A stretch of DNA of 6,396 nucleotides from Acidimicrobiaceae bacterium (GCA_003476595.1 DMTU01000181.1:501-6896), one strand, 5' to 3'; positions 1 to 6,005 are shown, counted from the first letter of the stretch. Numbers and translations are program-made. Notes: a model not told the origin generated them from the sequence alone.

Positions 1-233
1 GACGGGCGCACGATGGCCCACGCGCCCCACCCCAGCTGGAATGCAGCGGCCGCAGTGAACGCAACGGCGGCTTGGGTGGTGTCGCCGTGTACCCCGACCG
101 CAACGGCGTGGACGGCGCCCGCGCCGAGCGAAGCCACGCCGGGCACGTGCAGCCGGCCGGTTCCGAGCCGGACGGCCTCGCCCTCTTCGGCGGAAGCGCC
201 GACCGGCGCGACCGGGGTTGCTGTGTCGATCAT
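1..233 (-). CDS. Small hypothetical membrane protein, 5' part only (cut by left edge)
   Basis: An open frame of 77 codons starts at the ATG at 233-231 and runs off the left edge, so the C-terminus is missing. The first 30 residues are polar and acidic (EEGE near 16-19). They are followed by two probable membrane segments at about 32-48 and 55-75, rich in Ala, Val and Gly, with a loop containing HGDTTQ. The pattern GAVHAVAVGVH, then FQLGWGAW, resembles small actinobacterial membrane proteins of unknown function with paired helices. The start is well supported: AAGGGG lies 8 bases upstream of the ATG. The gene lies 60 bases downstream of the ICMT-family gene on the same strand, so co-transcription is possible. 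I do not recognise a function. The frame is short and partial, but the ribosome binding site and membrane-like composition make a real gene likely. Confidence 0.65.
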   Translation of the reverse strand, partial: MIDTATPVAPVGASAEEGEAVRLGTGRLHVPGVASLGAGAVHAVAVGVHGDTTQAAVAFTAAAAFQLGWGAWAIVRP

Positions 234-258
234 GGTGTGCCCCCCTTGTTCGCACACC
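234..258 (-). repeat. Perfect 7-bp inverted repeat enclosing the ribosome binding site of the left-edge gene
   Basis: GGTGTGC (234-240) and GCACACC (252-258) are perfect inverted copies separated by 11 bases. Read on the minus strand, the 3' arm ends directly at the ATG at 233. The purine run AAGGGGG, the likely Shine-Dalgarno sequence, fills the loop and the first base of the arm. It could be an RNA hairpin that modulates translation or a protein operator. A terminator for the upstream ICMT gene is less likely because no T-run follows. A weak TANNNT -10 (TAGGGT, minus strand, 261-256) overlaps it. Confidence 0.45.
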
Positions 259-293
259 CTATGCCGGAGCGATCCCGAGGACCGCCCGTGCGG

Positions 294-899
294 TCATCCG
301 GTGCGGATGCGTCCGATACCGGGCAGGAACCGGCCGGCACCTGCGGCGTAGCTGTCGTATGTCGCTCCGTGGATTCGCGCCAGGTACGGTTCCTCGACCG
401 CACGCACCTGCACCTCGAGGGCGGAAACGAGCGCGATGAGGCCCACCACGGCGACCCAGTTCGCGACCAGGAGGGTGAACCCGCTCGCTGCGATCACCAT
501 GGCGGTGAAGATCGGGTTCCGGATCCGGGCGAACACGCCGGCGGTGACCAGCACGGTGCGCTCGACGGGGTCGACACCGATCCGCCACGCCTCGCCCATC
601 TGCCACTGGGCTCCGACCGTGGCGAGTATCCCGAGGGCAGCGACGCCGGCCCCCACCAGGCGCAGCCACCCGACGTCGAGGAGCGGGACCGGCGACAGAC
701 CGGCGAGCCCAGCCACGGGAGCGACCACGCCGGCGACCAGCGCGGCGACGAAGCCGAGCTTCGCCCACCATTGGAGCGTGCCGAGGTCGGCGTGCATCCG
801 GAGCCCCGTGTCACCCGTACGGTGCCACTGGAGCCAGGTCCGCCAGCCGAAGGCGGCACCGAAGAAGACGGCGTAGAGGACCAGGGCAAGGGTGTGCAT
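294..899 (-). CDS. ICMT-family integral-membrane methyltransferase-like protein
   Basis: A 201-residue protein with about four or five hydrophobic segments (near 3-19, 47-68, 78-95, 131-160). Its C-terminal half shows the isoprenylcysteine carboxyl methyltransferase / phospholipid methyltransferase pattern. LVTAGVFARIRNPIF at about 117-131 matches the family's L-x-T-x-G-x-[YF]-x-x-[VI]-R-[HN]-P motif. The tail EEPYLARIHGATYDSYAAGAGRFLP (in part, about 169-193) matches EE-x2-L-x3-[FH]-G-x2-Y-x2-Y-x4-RF-x-P. These parts form the SAM and substrate pocket in characterised relatives. Bacteria lack prenylated CaaX proteins, so the true substrate is unknown. I chose the ATG at 899 over the adjacent GTG at 902 because GGGGAG sits 6 bases upstream, the same GAGAGCGT-N-ATG geometry as the oxidase gene. 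It is divergent from the copper operon and shares its control region. The family call is firm; the role is not. Confidence 0.85.
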   Translation of the reverse strand: MHTLALVLYAVFFGAAFGWRTWLQWHRTGDTGLRMHADLGTLQWWAKLGFVAALVAGVVAPVAGLAGLSPVPLLDVGWLRLVGAGVAALGILATVGAQWQMGEAWRIGVDPVERTVLVTAGVFARIRNPIFTAMVIAASGFTLLVANWVAVVGLIALVSALEVQVRAVEEPYLARIHGATYDSYAAGAGRFLPGIGRIRTG

Positions 900-905
900 C
901 ACGCT

Positions 906-912
906 CTCCCCC
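906..912 (-). promoter_or_regulatory. Ribosome binding site that decides the ICMT-family start
   Basis: On the minus strand GGGGGAG (912-906) is followed by AGCGTG and then the ATG at 899, a spacing of 6. Using the GTG at 902 would leave only 3 bases. Confidence 0.6.
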
Positions 913-932
913 GACCGACCGGGACAGCAGAG

Positions 933-960
933 TTATCATCTGTACACATATGCATATTAT
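933..960 (+). promoter_or_regulatory. Putative promoter of the copper operon
   Basis: TTATCA (933-938, 4 of 6 to the -35 consensus) and TATTAT (955-960, 5 of 6 to the -10) are separated by 16 bases inside the only AT-rich stretch between the divergent genes. Transcription would start near 967, about 74 bases before the ATG at 1041. No Shine-Dalgarno sequence precedes that ATG. A leaderless start is an alternative: TAGCCT at 1027-1032 fits an actinobacterial TANNNT -10 lying 8 bases before the ATG. Confidence 0.35.
948..957. promoter_or_regulatory. ATATGCATAT palindrome, candidate metal-repressor operator
   Basis: A perfect 10-bp palindrome sits between the two divergent genes and overlaps the predicted -10 elements of both. 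It is embedded in an AT-rich island (about 931-963) in otherwise GC-rich DNA. AT-rich dyads at this position are typical of ArsR/SmtB-type metal-sensing repressors. The regulator is not encoded in this window, and the family assignment is inference. Confidence 0.35.
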
Positions 961-986
961 CTACGACTCGGGCCGGGCGTAGTCAA
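956..986 (-). promoter_or_regulatory. Putative promoter of the ICMT-family gene with a long spacer
   Basis: TTGACT (986-981, 5 of 6 to TTGACA) is followed after 19 bases by GATAAT (961-956, 5 of 6 to TATAAT). Transcription would begin near 949 and give a leader of about 50 bases. A 19-base spacer is too long for an ordinary housekeeping promoter but typical of promoters activated by MerR-family regulators. A short dyad CTACG/CGTAG (961-965, 978-982) is centred in the spacer. Confidence 0.4.
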
Positions 987-1040
987 GCCGTCCTGAGCCG
1001 ACTCCCGTGCGAATCGTCGTCGCCCCTAGCCTCGCCCGTC

Positions 1041-2672
1041 ATGCGGCAGCGACGACCACGGCCGGGCTCCTCCGGCGCAAGGAACATCGGTCGCTCAGGC
1101 TGGCTCCGCCTCCGGGTGGCGCTCGGCGCCGCAGTGGTGCTGCTCGCGATCGTGGTGAGCGCCGGTCCAGCATCGGCACACGCGACCCTGATTGCCACCG
1201 TGCCGGCCGGGGACGAGCTGCTCGACGACGTGCCCGCGACCGTGCAGCTCCAGTTCGACGAACCCGTCGACGTGGTGGACGGAGGCGTGCGGGTGTTCGG
1301 TCCCGACGGCGGTCGCGTCGACCAGGGTCGGGTCGAGGTCGAGGGGTCGACGCTGGTCGTGCCGATCGATGCGGCGGGCGAGGGGACCTACACCGTCGCC
1401 TGGCGGGCGCTGAGCGAGGACAACCACAACCTCGAGAGCTCCTTCGTCTTCCACGTGGGGACCAGGACCGGTGCCGCCGAGATCGCCGCCATCGACGACC
1501 GCCTCGGCGACGCCGTGGGCACGGTCGGGCGCCTCCTCGCGCTCGGCGGCATGCTGGCGCTGTTCGGCGCCGCTGTCGTCCGGCTGCTCGACGGCGCCGA
1601 CGCCGCGGTCGTCGCACGCCTCCGCTCCCTCGCCGTGGCCGCCGGAGCCGTCGGCGCGATCGGCACCGTCCTGGTCCTGGCCGGCAGCGCGGCGGCGACC
1701 TCGGGACGGCCGGTCCTCGAGGCGGTCCGGTTCATCCCGGACCTGGCCACCGACACCCGGACCGGGCAGCTGGTGGCGGCGCGTGGCCTGGTCCTGGCCG
1801 TCGCCGCCATCGCTGCGCTGGCCCCGAGGGCGTGGCGCGGGGGTGCCTGGGCGTTCCTCGCCGCCGCAGCGGCCGCCATGGGCCTGCTCGCCTCGTCCGG
1901 CCATGCGTGGACCGCGGACCAGCGAGGCCTCGCCCTGGCCTCCGACCTCGGCCACCAGGTGGCTGCCGGCACCTGGGTCGGGGGTGCGGTCGCGCTCCTG
2001 GTCGCCCTCCGGGTCACGAGTGCACCGAGCCGGCTCGCCCACCGGTTCTCGACCGCGGCGCTGGTGGGCGCGGTCGTCGTCGCCGCAACAGGCACGGCGA
2101 GCGCACTGATCAACACCGGGTCCTGGGAGGCCCTCACCTCGACGGACTACGGACGCCTGCTCATCGGGAAGGCCATCGGGTTCGCGATCCTCGTCACCTT
2201 CGGCTGGATGAACCGACGTCACCTCGTCCCGCTCGTCGAACGGACCGCCGCGCCGCTGCTGCGGTCACTGCGCTGGGAGGTCGTGGCGGCGGTCGGGGTG
2301 CTCGCGCTCACCGCGGTGCTCATCGACCAGCCGCCGGGCCGGACCGCGGTCGACCGTCCGTTCAACGACTACGAGACGTCCGGAGAGTTGATGGTGCAGC
2401 TCACGGTCCAGCCCGCCCGCACCGGCACCAACGACATGCACCTGTACTTCTACGACGCGGCGAGCGGCGCACAGCTGCCGGTCGACGCGGTGGAGGTCAG
2501 GGCCGGCACCGAGAGCATCCCCCCTCGCCGCCTCGACGTCGTCCCCGTCACGGCCAGCCATGCGTCCGCCCTCGGTGCATCCCTCACGGCACCCGGCACC
2601 TGGACCGTCGATGCCACCGTCGTGCGGGCCGGCACGCCCACCACCGTCACCTTCGAGGTACCCGTACGATGA
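1041..2672 (+). CDS. copCD: CopC-CopD fusion with C-terminal YtkA-like domain (copper binding and transport)
   Basis: A 543-residue fusion. Residues 1-46 are a signal peptide ending in ASA, so the mature protein starts with His47. Residues 47-140 are a CopC domain: the N-terminal His, Asp127 and His129 (EDNHN) match the Cu(II) site of CopC (His1 plus a later Asp-x-His). No Met occurs in this domain, so the Cu(I) site of some CopC proteins is absent. Residues about 160-430 are the CopD membrane domain, with roughly eight helices and the motifs SSGHAW (285-290), DLGHQVAAGTWVGG (302-315) and YGRLLIGKAIG (370-380). Residues about 447-543 form an extracytoplasmic beta domain of the YtkA/FixH-like type. 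CopC/CopD relatives bind copper outside the membrane and import it or hand it to cuproenzymes. The ATG at 1041 is the first sensible start and gives an Arg-rich n-region; the frame stays open upstream but is not protein-like there. The stop overlaps the next gene by 4 bases. Confidence 0.9.
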   Translation: MRQRRPRPGSSGARNIGRSGWLRLRVALGAAVVLLAIVVSAGPASAHATLIATVPAGDELLDDVPATVQLQFDEPVDVVDGGVRVFGPDGGRVDQGRVEVEGSTLVVPIDAAGEGTYTVAWRALSEDNHNLESSFVFHVGTRTGAAEIAAIDDRLGDAVGTVGRLLALGGMLALFGAAVVRLLDGADAAVVARLRSLAVAAGAVGAIGTVLVLAGSAAATSGRPVLEAVRFIPDLATDTRTGQLVAARGLVLAVAAIAALAPRAWRGGAWAFLAAAAAAMGLLASSGHAWTADQRGLALASDLGHQVAAGTWVGGAVALLVALRVTSAPSRLAHRFSTAALVGAVVVAATGTASALINTGSWEALTSTDYGRLLIGKAIGFAILVTFGWMNRRHLVPLVERTAAPLLRSLRWEVVAAVGVLALTAVLIDQPPGRTAVDRPFNDYETSGELMVQLTVQPARTGTNDMHLYFYDAASGAQLPVDAVEVRAGTESIPPRRLDVVPVTASHASALGASLTAPGTWTVDATVVRAGTPTTVTFEVPVR

Positions 2673-3274
2673 GACGTCCGTCCACCCGCCGAGCGGCGGC
2701 TGTGCTGGTCATGGCCTGTGCGGCGCTGCTCGCGCTCGGCTCACCCACCGCCTCGGCGCACGAGGGCGAGGGCATCTTCGAGCTCCAGGCGCAAGAGCCC
2801 GCCGACGCCGCGACGGTCTCCTACGCGGTCCGGCTGACGTGGGCCAACGACGGGCACCCCGCCTTCGACGCGACCGTCACTGCGACGCCCATCGATCCGA
2901 GCGGCACCCCTGCGACACCGGTGCCCATGCAGTTCGAGGGAGACGACGGCCGGTACTCCGGGACGATCACCTACCCGTCCTCGGGGACGTGGACGGTCCG
3001 GTTCACGTCGGTGTCGCCATCCTCGACGATGGAGATCGTGGAGGAGGTGGCGGCGCCGGCCCCGTCCGCCACGACCAGCAGCACGCCGTCGACCACCACG
3101 ACGACGGCGCCCGCCGACGTCGATGACGTGCAACCCGAGCGAGCGGCCCCAGTGACCGACGACGACGGTGGTGGCGGCATGGTCGGGCTGCTCCTCGCCG
3201 CCTCCCTCGCGATCGTGGCCGTGGGTGCCGTCGTCGCACTGCGCACCCGACGATCCCGAGCGAGCGACGCGTGA
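2669..3274 (+). CDS. Exported YtkA-like domain protein with C-terminal membrane anchor
   Basis: A 201-residue protein. Residues 1-30 are a signal peptide (MRRPSTRR, hydrophobic core, TASA), so cleavage would leave His31 (HEGEG) as the mature N-terminus. Residues about 35-125 form a small beta-sandwich resembling YtkA/FixH-like domains (SYAVRLTW, GRYSGTITYPSSGTWTVRF). Residues about 128-168 are a Ser/Thr/Pro/Asp-rich linker, including a run of Thr. Residues 171-191 are a single membrane helix followed by RTRRSR, the expected cytoplasmic stop-transfer. The protein is thus probably a globular domain held outside the membrane on a flexible stalk. It starts in the ATGA overlap with the copCD stop, with GAGGT 9 bases upstream, and ends in a GTGA overlap with the next gene, so it is translationally coupled. 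A copper-chaperone or accessory role follows from context only; the N-terminal His and His63 are possible ligands. Confidence 0.8.
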   Translation: MRRPSTRRAAAVLVMACAALLALGSPTASAHEGEGIFELQAQEPADAATVSYAVRLTWANDGHPAFDATVTATPIDPSGTPATPVPMQFEGDDGRYSGTITYPSSGTWTVRFTSVSPSSTMEIVEEVAAPAPSATTSSTPSTTTTTAPADVDDVQPERAAPVTDDDGGGGMVGLLLAASLAIVAVGAVVALRTRRSRASDA

Positions 3275-4299
3275 GGGGCCGAGGGCTCGGCGTCCTGGCC
3301 GTCCTGGCCGTCGCCTTGGTGCTCGCCACGCCAGCGCCAGCCGGCGCTGACCCCGCCGAGCCGACCAGCGACCGGTCGACGGTGCATGGCATCGATCCGC
3401 CGGACGCACCCCTCGAGGCCCGCGTCGTCGGCGGGGACGCGTTCCTCGAGGTCCAGGTCGAGGCCGGACGAGAGGTCACGGTTCCCGGGTACGGCGGAGA
3501 GCCGTACCTCCGGTTCCTCCCCGACGGCACGGTGGAACGGAACCGGCGATCACCGGCGACGTACCTCAACGAGGACCGCCTCGGCGGATCCACTGCCCCA
3601 TCGGACATCGACCCGGACGACGAGCCGGTGTGGGAGCCTGTCGCGACCGGAGGCACCTACGTCTGGCACGATCATCGCATCCACTGGATGTCGCCCGATC
3701 GCCCGCCGGGGCTCGAGGCCGGCGATGTCATCGACGAGTGGGAGGTGCCCCTCGTCGTCGACGGCGACCCGGTCACGATCACCGGCGTCCTCCGATGGGA
3801 GGAGCCGATCTCGCCGCTGCCCTGGGTTGCCCTCGTCGCTGCGGTCGCCGCCGGGACCGCCCTCGTCGTCCGGAGATCGTCCGGTCTCGTCGTGGCTGTC
3901 GCGTCCCTGATCGCAGGAGCGCTCGCTGCCGGCGTGGCCGTCGCCGAGCGGTCCGGACTGCCGTCCGGCGCCCAGAGCGGGGTCATCACCGTCGTCGTCC
4001 CTCTGGTCGCTGCGGCGGCCGGGGCCACCGCCGTCGGCCTCGGGGCGGTCGGTCGCCGCGCCGGGGCGACGATCACCACGTTGCTCTCCGTCGCCGCCAC
4101 GATCGGTTGGGTGCTGCTCCGGGTCGACGTGTTCACGGAACCGGTGCTGCCGACCACGCTCGACCCGGCGATCGATCGAGCTGGGACGGCGGTTGCTGCC
4201 GGCATCGCCGTCGCCATCGCAGCGGTGGTGGCAGGATCGGGCGCCCTCGCTCCCGTGGCACCGGTCGTCGGCCCGTCGGGGGCGGAGACGGAGGGGTGA
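3271..4299 (+). CDS. Unassigned exported membrane protein with WHDHRIHWM motif
   Basis: A 342-residue protein with a signal peptide at about 1-26 (ending AGA-D). An extracytoplasmic domain of about 155 residues follows, then about five membrane helices (about 183-200, 205-224, 237-257, 265-284, 305-323). The soluble domain carries VPGYGGEPYLRFLPDGTVE (71-89), then RRSPATYLNED, and then YVWHDHRIHWM at 130-140. In that last stretch His133, His135 and His138 lie on one short segment flanked by Trp132 and Trp139. This dense His/Asp/Trp cluster looks like a metal site, probably for copper given the operon, but that is inference. I believe similar proteins occur beside CopC/CopD genes in other actinobacteria, with no assigned function known to me. 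Start: GTG at 3271, whose GTGA overlaps the upstream stop; this start gives a clean signal peptide. It ends 4 bases from the stop of the convergent cupredoxin gene. Confidence 0.85.
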   Translation: MRGRGLGVLAVLAVALVLATPAPAGADPAEPTSDRSTVHGIDPPDAPLEARVVGGDAFLEVQVEAGREVTVPGYGGEPYLRFLPDGTVERNRRSPATYLNEDRLGGSTAPSDIDPDDEPVWEPVATGGTYVWHDHRIHWMSPDRPPGLEAGDVIDEWEVPLVVDGDPVTITGVLRWEEPISPLPWVALVAAVAAGTALVVRRSSGLVVAVASLIAGALAAGVAVAERSGLPSGAQSGVITVVVPLVAAAAGATAVGLGAVGRRAGATITTLLSVAATIGWVLLRVDVFTEPVLPTTLDPAIDRAGTAVAAGIAVAIAAVVAGSGALAPVAPVVGPSGAETEG

Positions 4300-4303
4300 C
4301 CGA

Positions 4304-4816
4304 CTACCCGACGTTCAGGACCGCCTGCATCCCGGCGGCAGCGTGGCCGGCGACGTCGCAGATGAGGGTGTAGGAGCCCGGGGTCAGTTTGCTGAGGTCG
4401 AGGGTGGCGCTGTCGCCTGACTCGAGCATGGGGGTCGCCTGCCCCTCGACGCTGAGGTTGTGCACGACGGCGCCGTCGTTGGTGACCGACAGCGACGCTC
4501 CGGTCCCGACCTCGATCGGGTCCGGGCTGATGCTGAACTCGCTGAGCGATACGGCTTCGCCTGCGGTCGCACCTGCCGTGGGGACCTCGCTCGCCTGGAC
4601 GGCGCGGTGCTCGTCGATGGCGCGCGACGCGAAACCGATGGCCACGAGTGCGGCGAGGAAGGCGAACATGGCGACGAAGAGGGCGCCGAGAGCCACCGTG
4701 TCGGTGTTGAACCCTGGACGGGCCGGGGACGGCAAGGTCGAAGGTCGGACTGCGTCGACGTCCATCGGCGTCGGCTCCGGGACGGCGCCGGTCTCGGCGT
4801 GTTCGGTGATGGTCAC
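4304..4816 (-). CDS. Membrane-tethered type-1 copper protein (cupredoxin)
   Basis: A 170-residue protein. Residues 1-36 are a polar, Pro-rich cytoplasmic tail and residues about 38-63 a single membrane helix. After a short linker, residues about 85-170 form a plastocyanin/azurin-like cupredoxin domain. The type-1 copper ligands are all visible: His119 (VVHNLSV), Cys153, His158 and Met163, in the classic C-x4-H-x4-M arrangement (CDVAGHAAAGM). The domain should sit outside the membrane and carry one electron at a time. The gene is 8 bases downstream of the multicopper oxidase gene, so the oxidase is its probable partner; direction of electron flow is unknown. The start is GTG at 4816 with AGGAG 5 bases upstream. 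The frame continues upstream inside the oxidase gene, but that part has no cupredoxin or signal character. The family is certain; the physiological role is inferred. Confidence 0.9.
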   Translation of the reverse strand: MTITEHAETGAVPEPTPMDVDAVRPSTLPSPARPGFNTDTVALGALFVAMFAFLAALVAIGFASRAIDEHRAVQASEVPTAGATAGEAVSLSEFSISPDPIEVGTGASLSVTNDGAVVHNLSVEGQATPMLESGDSATLDLSKLTPGSYTLICDVAGHAAAGMQAVLNVG

Positions 4817-4821
4817 GTTTG

Positions 4822-4826
4822 CTCCT
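4822..4826 (-). promoter_or_regulatory. Ribosome binding site that fixes the cupredoxin GTG start
   Basis: AGGAG on the minus strand (4826-4822) lies 5 bases before the GTG at 4816 and overlaps the TAG stop of the oxidase gene. This implies translational coupling and rejects the longer reading frame that starts within the oxidase gene. Confidence 0.75.
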
Positions 4827-5925
4827 ACTCGACGATGAAGACGGAGACCATGCCGAACATGCCCTGGGCACTCTCGGCGTGGGAGAGGATGTGGCAGTGG
4901 AAGGCCCACGCGCCGGGGTTGTCGGCGACGACGATCGCATCCCAGCGCTCACCGGGTGCGACCGTGATCGTGTCGCACAGGAACGGCTGGGGCAGGGGGT
5001 ACCCGTCCCGAGCGAAGACCTCGAAGGTCAGGCCGTGGAGGTGAATGGGGTGGACCATGAGGCCCTCGTTCATGAACCGGAAGCGGACCCGTTCGCCTTC
5101 TCTGGCGAGGTACGCCGGTGTCGCCGGGAACCCTTTGCCGTTGACGGTGAACCCGCCGATCACGTCGTTGAGGATGTACAGCTCGTCCTTGTCGTAGGCA
5201 GGCTCTGCCCCCCGGTCACGCGGCTCGACGAGGAGTGCACCGAGCAGCCCCTTGGTGACCTGCTCGGTGGCGTTGTGGTGCGAGTGGTACATGTGACTGC
5301 CGAACGGGCCGGGCACGAACTCGTAGGTGAAGGTCTCGCCCGGCTTGATCGGCGGCTGCGTAAGGAACGGCATGCCGTCCTGGCTGTTCGGGACGCGCTG
5401 GCCGTGCCAGTGCACCGACGTGCTCTGGTCCAGGTCGTTCTTGACGTGGATGCGCACCGGTTCGCCTTCAACGCAGCGGATCGTCGGGCCGGGCACGATG
5501 CCGTTGTAGGTGATGGCCTCTTCCACCTGGCCCGGTGTCACCTCCCACTCGGCTCTCATGACGGTGAGCTCGAAGACCCGGACACCGTCCTCCATCCGGT
5601 ACTCGAGGTCGGTGGCCCCGACGCCTCGGGTGATCGGCCGCTCGATGTTCTCGAGGAACTGGTCGACGACCTGCTTGTGCATGTCGTCCATCTCGTCCAC
5701 GCTGAGACCCTCGTGTCCGCCGCCGTGGTCGGCTCTCGCTTCACCGGACGGAGCAGCCGCCTCGGTCGGGGTTGCGGCGCTGGCGGACACCTCGGCGGGC
5801 CACGCGGTCGCGGCGGCAGCCCCGACGAGTGCAGCACCGCCGAGCCCCCCGCCGAAGAGACCCATGAACACCCGCCGGTCGATGCCTCGAACGTCCTCGG
5901 GTGCCTGTGTTTCGATGTTGCTCAT
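4825..5925 (-). CDS. Two-domain multicopper oxidase, Tat-exported
   Basis: A 366-residue protein. The N-terminus has a twin-arginine signal (RRVFMGLF at 17-24, hydrophobic to about 44), so it is folded and loaded with copper before export. A His/Asp/Met-rich stretch follows (DHGGGHEG 66-73; DEMDDMH 78-83). Domain 1 carries HWHG (172-175) and HSH (214-216), the first half of the trinuclear copper site. Domain 2 carries HPIHLHG (292-298) and HCHILSH (343-349), giving the rest of the trinuclear site and the type-1 copper (His292, Cys344, His349). Domain 1 lacks the Cys of a type-1 site, so this is the two-domain (type B) layout, like small laccases, not a nitrite reductase. Such enzymes oxidise Cu(I), metals or phenols with O2. 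The exact substrate cannot be read here. The start is ATG at 5925 with AGGAG 6 bases upstream. It forms an operon with the cupredoxin gene. Confidence 0.92.
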   Translation of the reverse strand: MSNIETQAPEDVRGIDRRVFMGLFGGGLGGAALVGAAAATAWPAEVSASAATPTEAAAPSGEARADHGGGHEGLSVDEMDDMHKQVVDQFLENIERPITRGVGATDLEYRMEDGVRVFELTVMRAEWEVTPGQVEEAITYNGIVPGPTIRCVEGEPVRIHVKNDLDQSTSVHWHGQRVPNSQDGMPFLTQPPIKPGETFTYEFVPGPFGSHMYHSHHNATEQVTKGLLGALLVEPRDRGAEPAYDKDELYILNDVIGGFTVNGKGFPATPAYLAREGERVRFRFMNEGLMVHPIHLHGLTFEVFARDGYPLPQPFLCDTITVAPGERWDAIVVADNPGAWAFHCHILSHAESAQGMFGMVSVFIVE

Positions 5926-5978
5926 GACGCTCTCCTGCGGGGATGTGGGACGTCGTCATCTTGGCGACGGGGCCCAGT

Positions 5979-5991
5979 GCCTTCCGAAGGC
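5979..5991. repeat. GCCTTCCGAAGGC inverted repeat upstream of the oxidase gene
   Basis: A perfect odd palindrome with 6-base arms around one central base lies between the DosR-like box and the oxidase start. It could be a second regulator half or an RNA hairpin in the oxidase leader (GCCUU-CGG-AAGGC). No partner factor is recognisable. Confidence 0.35.
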
Positions 5992-6005
5992 GAAGGACCC
6001 CTTCC

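Noticed and set aside
72..1040. Upstream extension of the copCD reading frame by about 320 codons
   Set aside because: The frame is open only because of high GC. It runs antisense to the well-supported ICMT-family gene, is rich in charged and Pro residues with no domain character, and the signal peptide begins properly at 1041.
1095..2222. 375-codon minus-strand frame antisense to copCD
   Set aside because: Composition is Asp/Gly/Arg/Glu-rich with no motifs, and the plus strand encodes recognisable CopC and CopD motifs.
1007..2668. Long open frame starting with GTG at 1007, in frame with the YtkA-like gene
   Set aside because: Its translation is an Arg/Pro/Gly shadow of copCD. The real gene starts at the ATG at 2669 with a signal peptide.
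3292..3312. Tandem repeat of GTCCTGGCC in the signal peptide region
   Set aside because: Two short copies coding for VLAVLAV are expected from a biased hydrophobic segment and show no sign of wider repeat structure.
4817..4909. Longer cupredoxin start inside the oxidase gene
   Set aside because: The added residues have no signal or domain character, and the GTG at 4816 has a good AGGAG at 5 bases.
3672..4952. 426-codon minus-strand frame spanning the membrane protein and cupredoxin genes
   Set aside because: Low-complexity Arg/Thr/Pro/Ala translation. It overlaps two genes whose own frames show conserved motifs.
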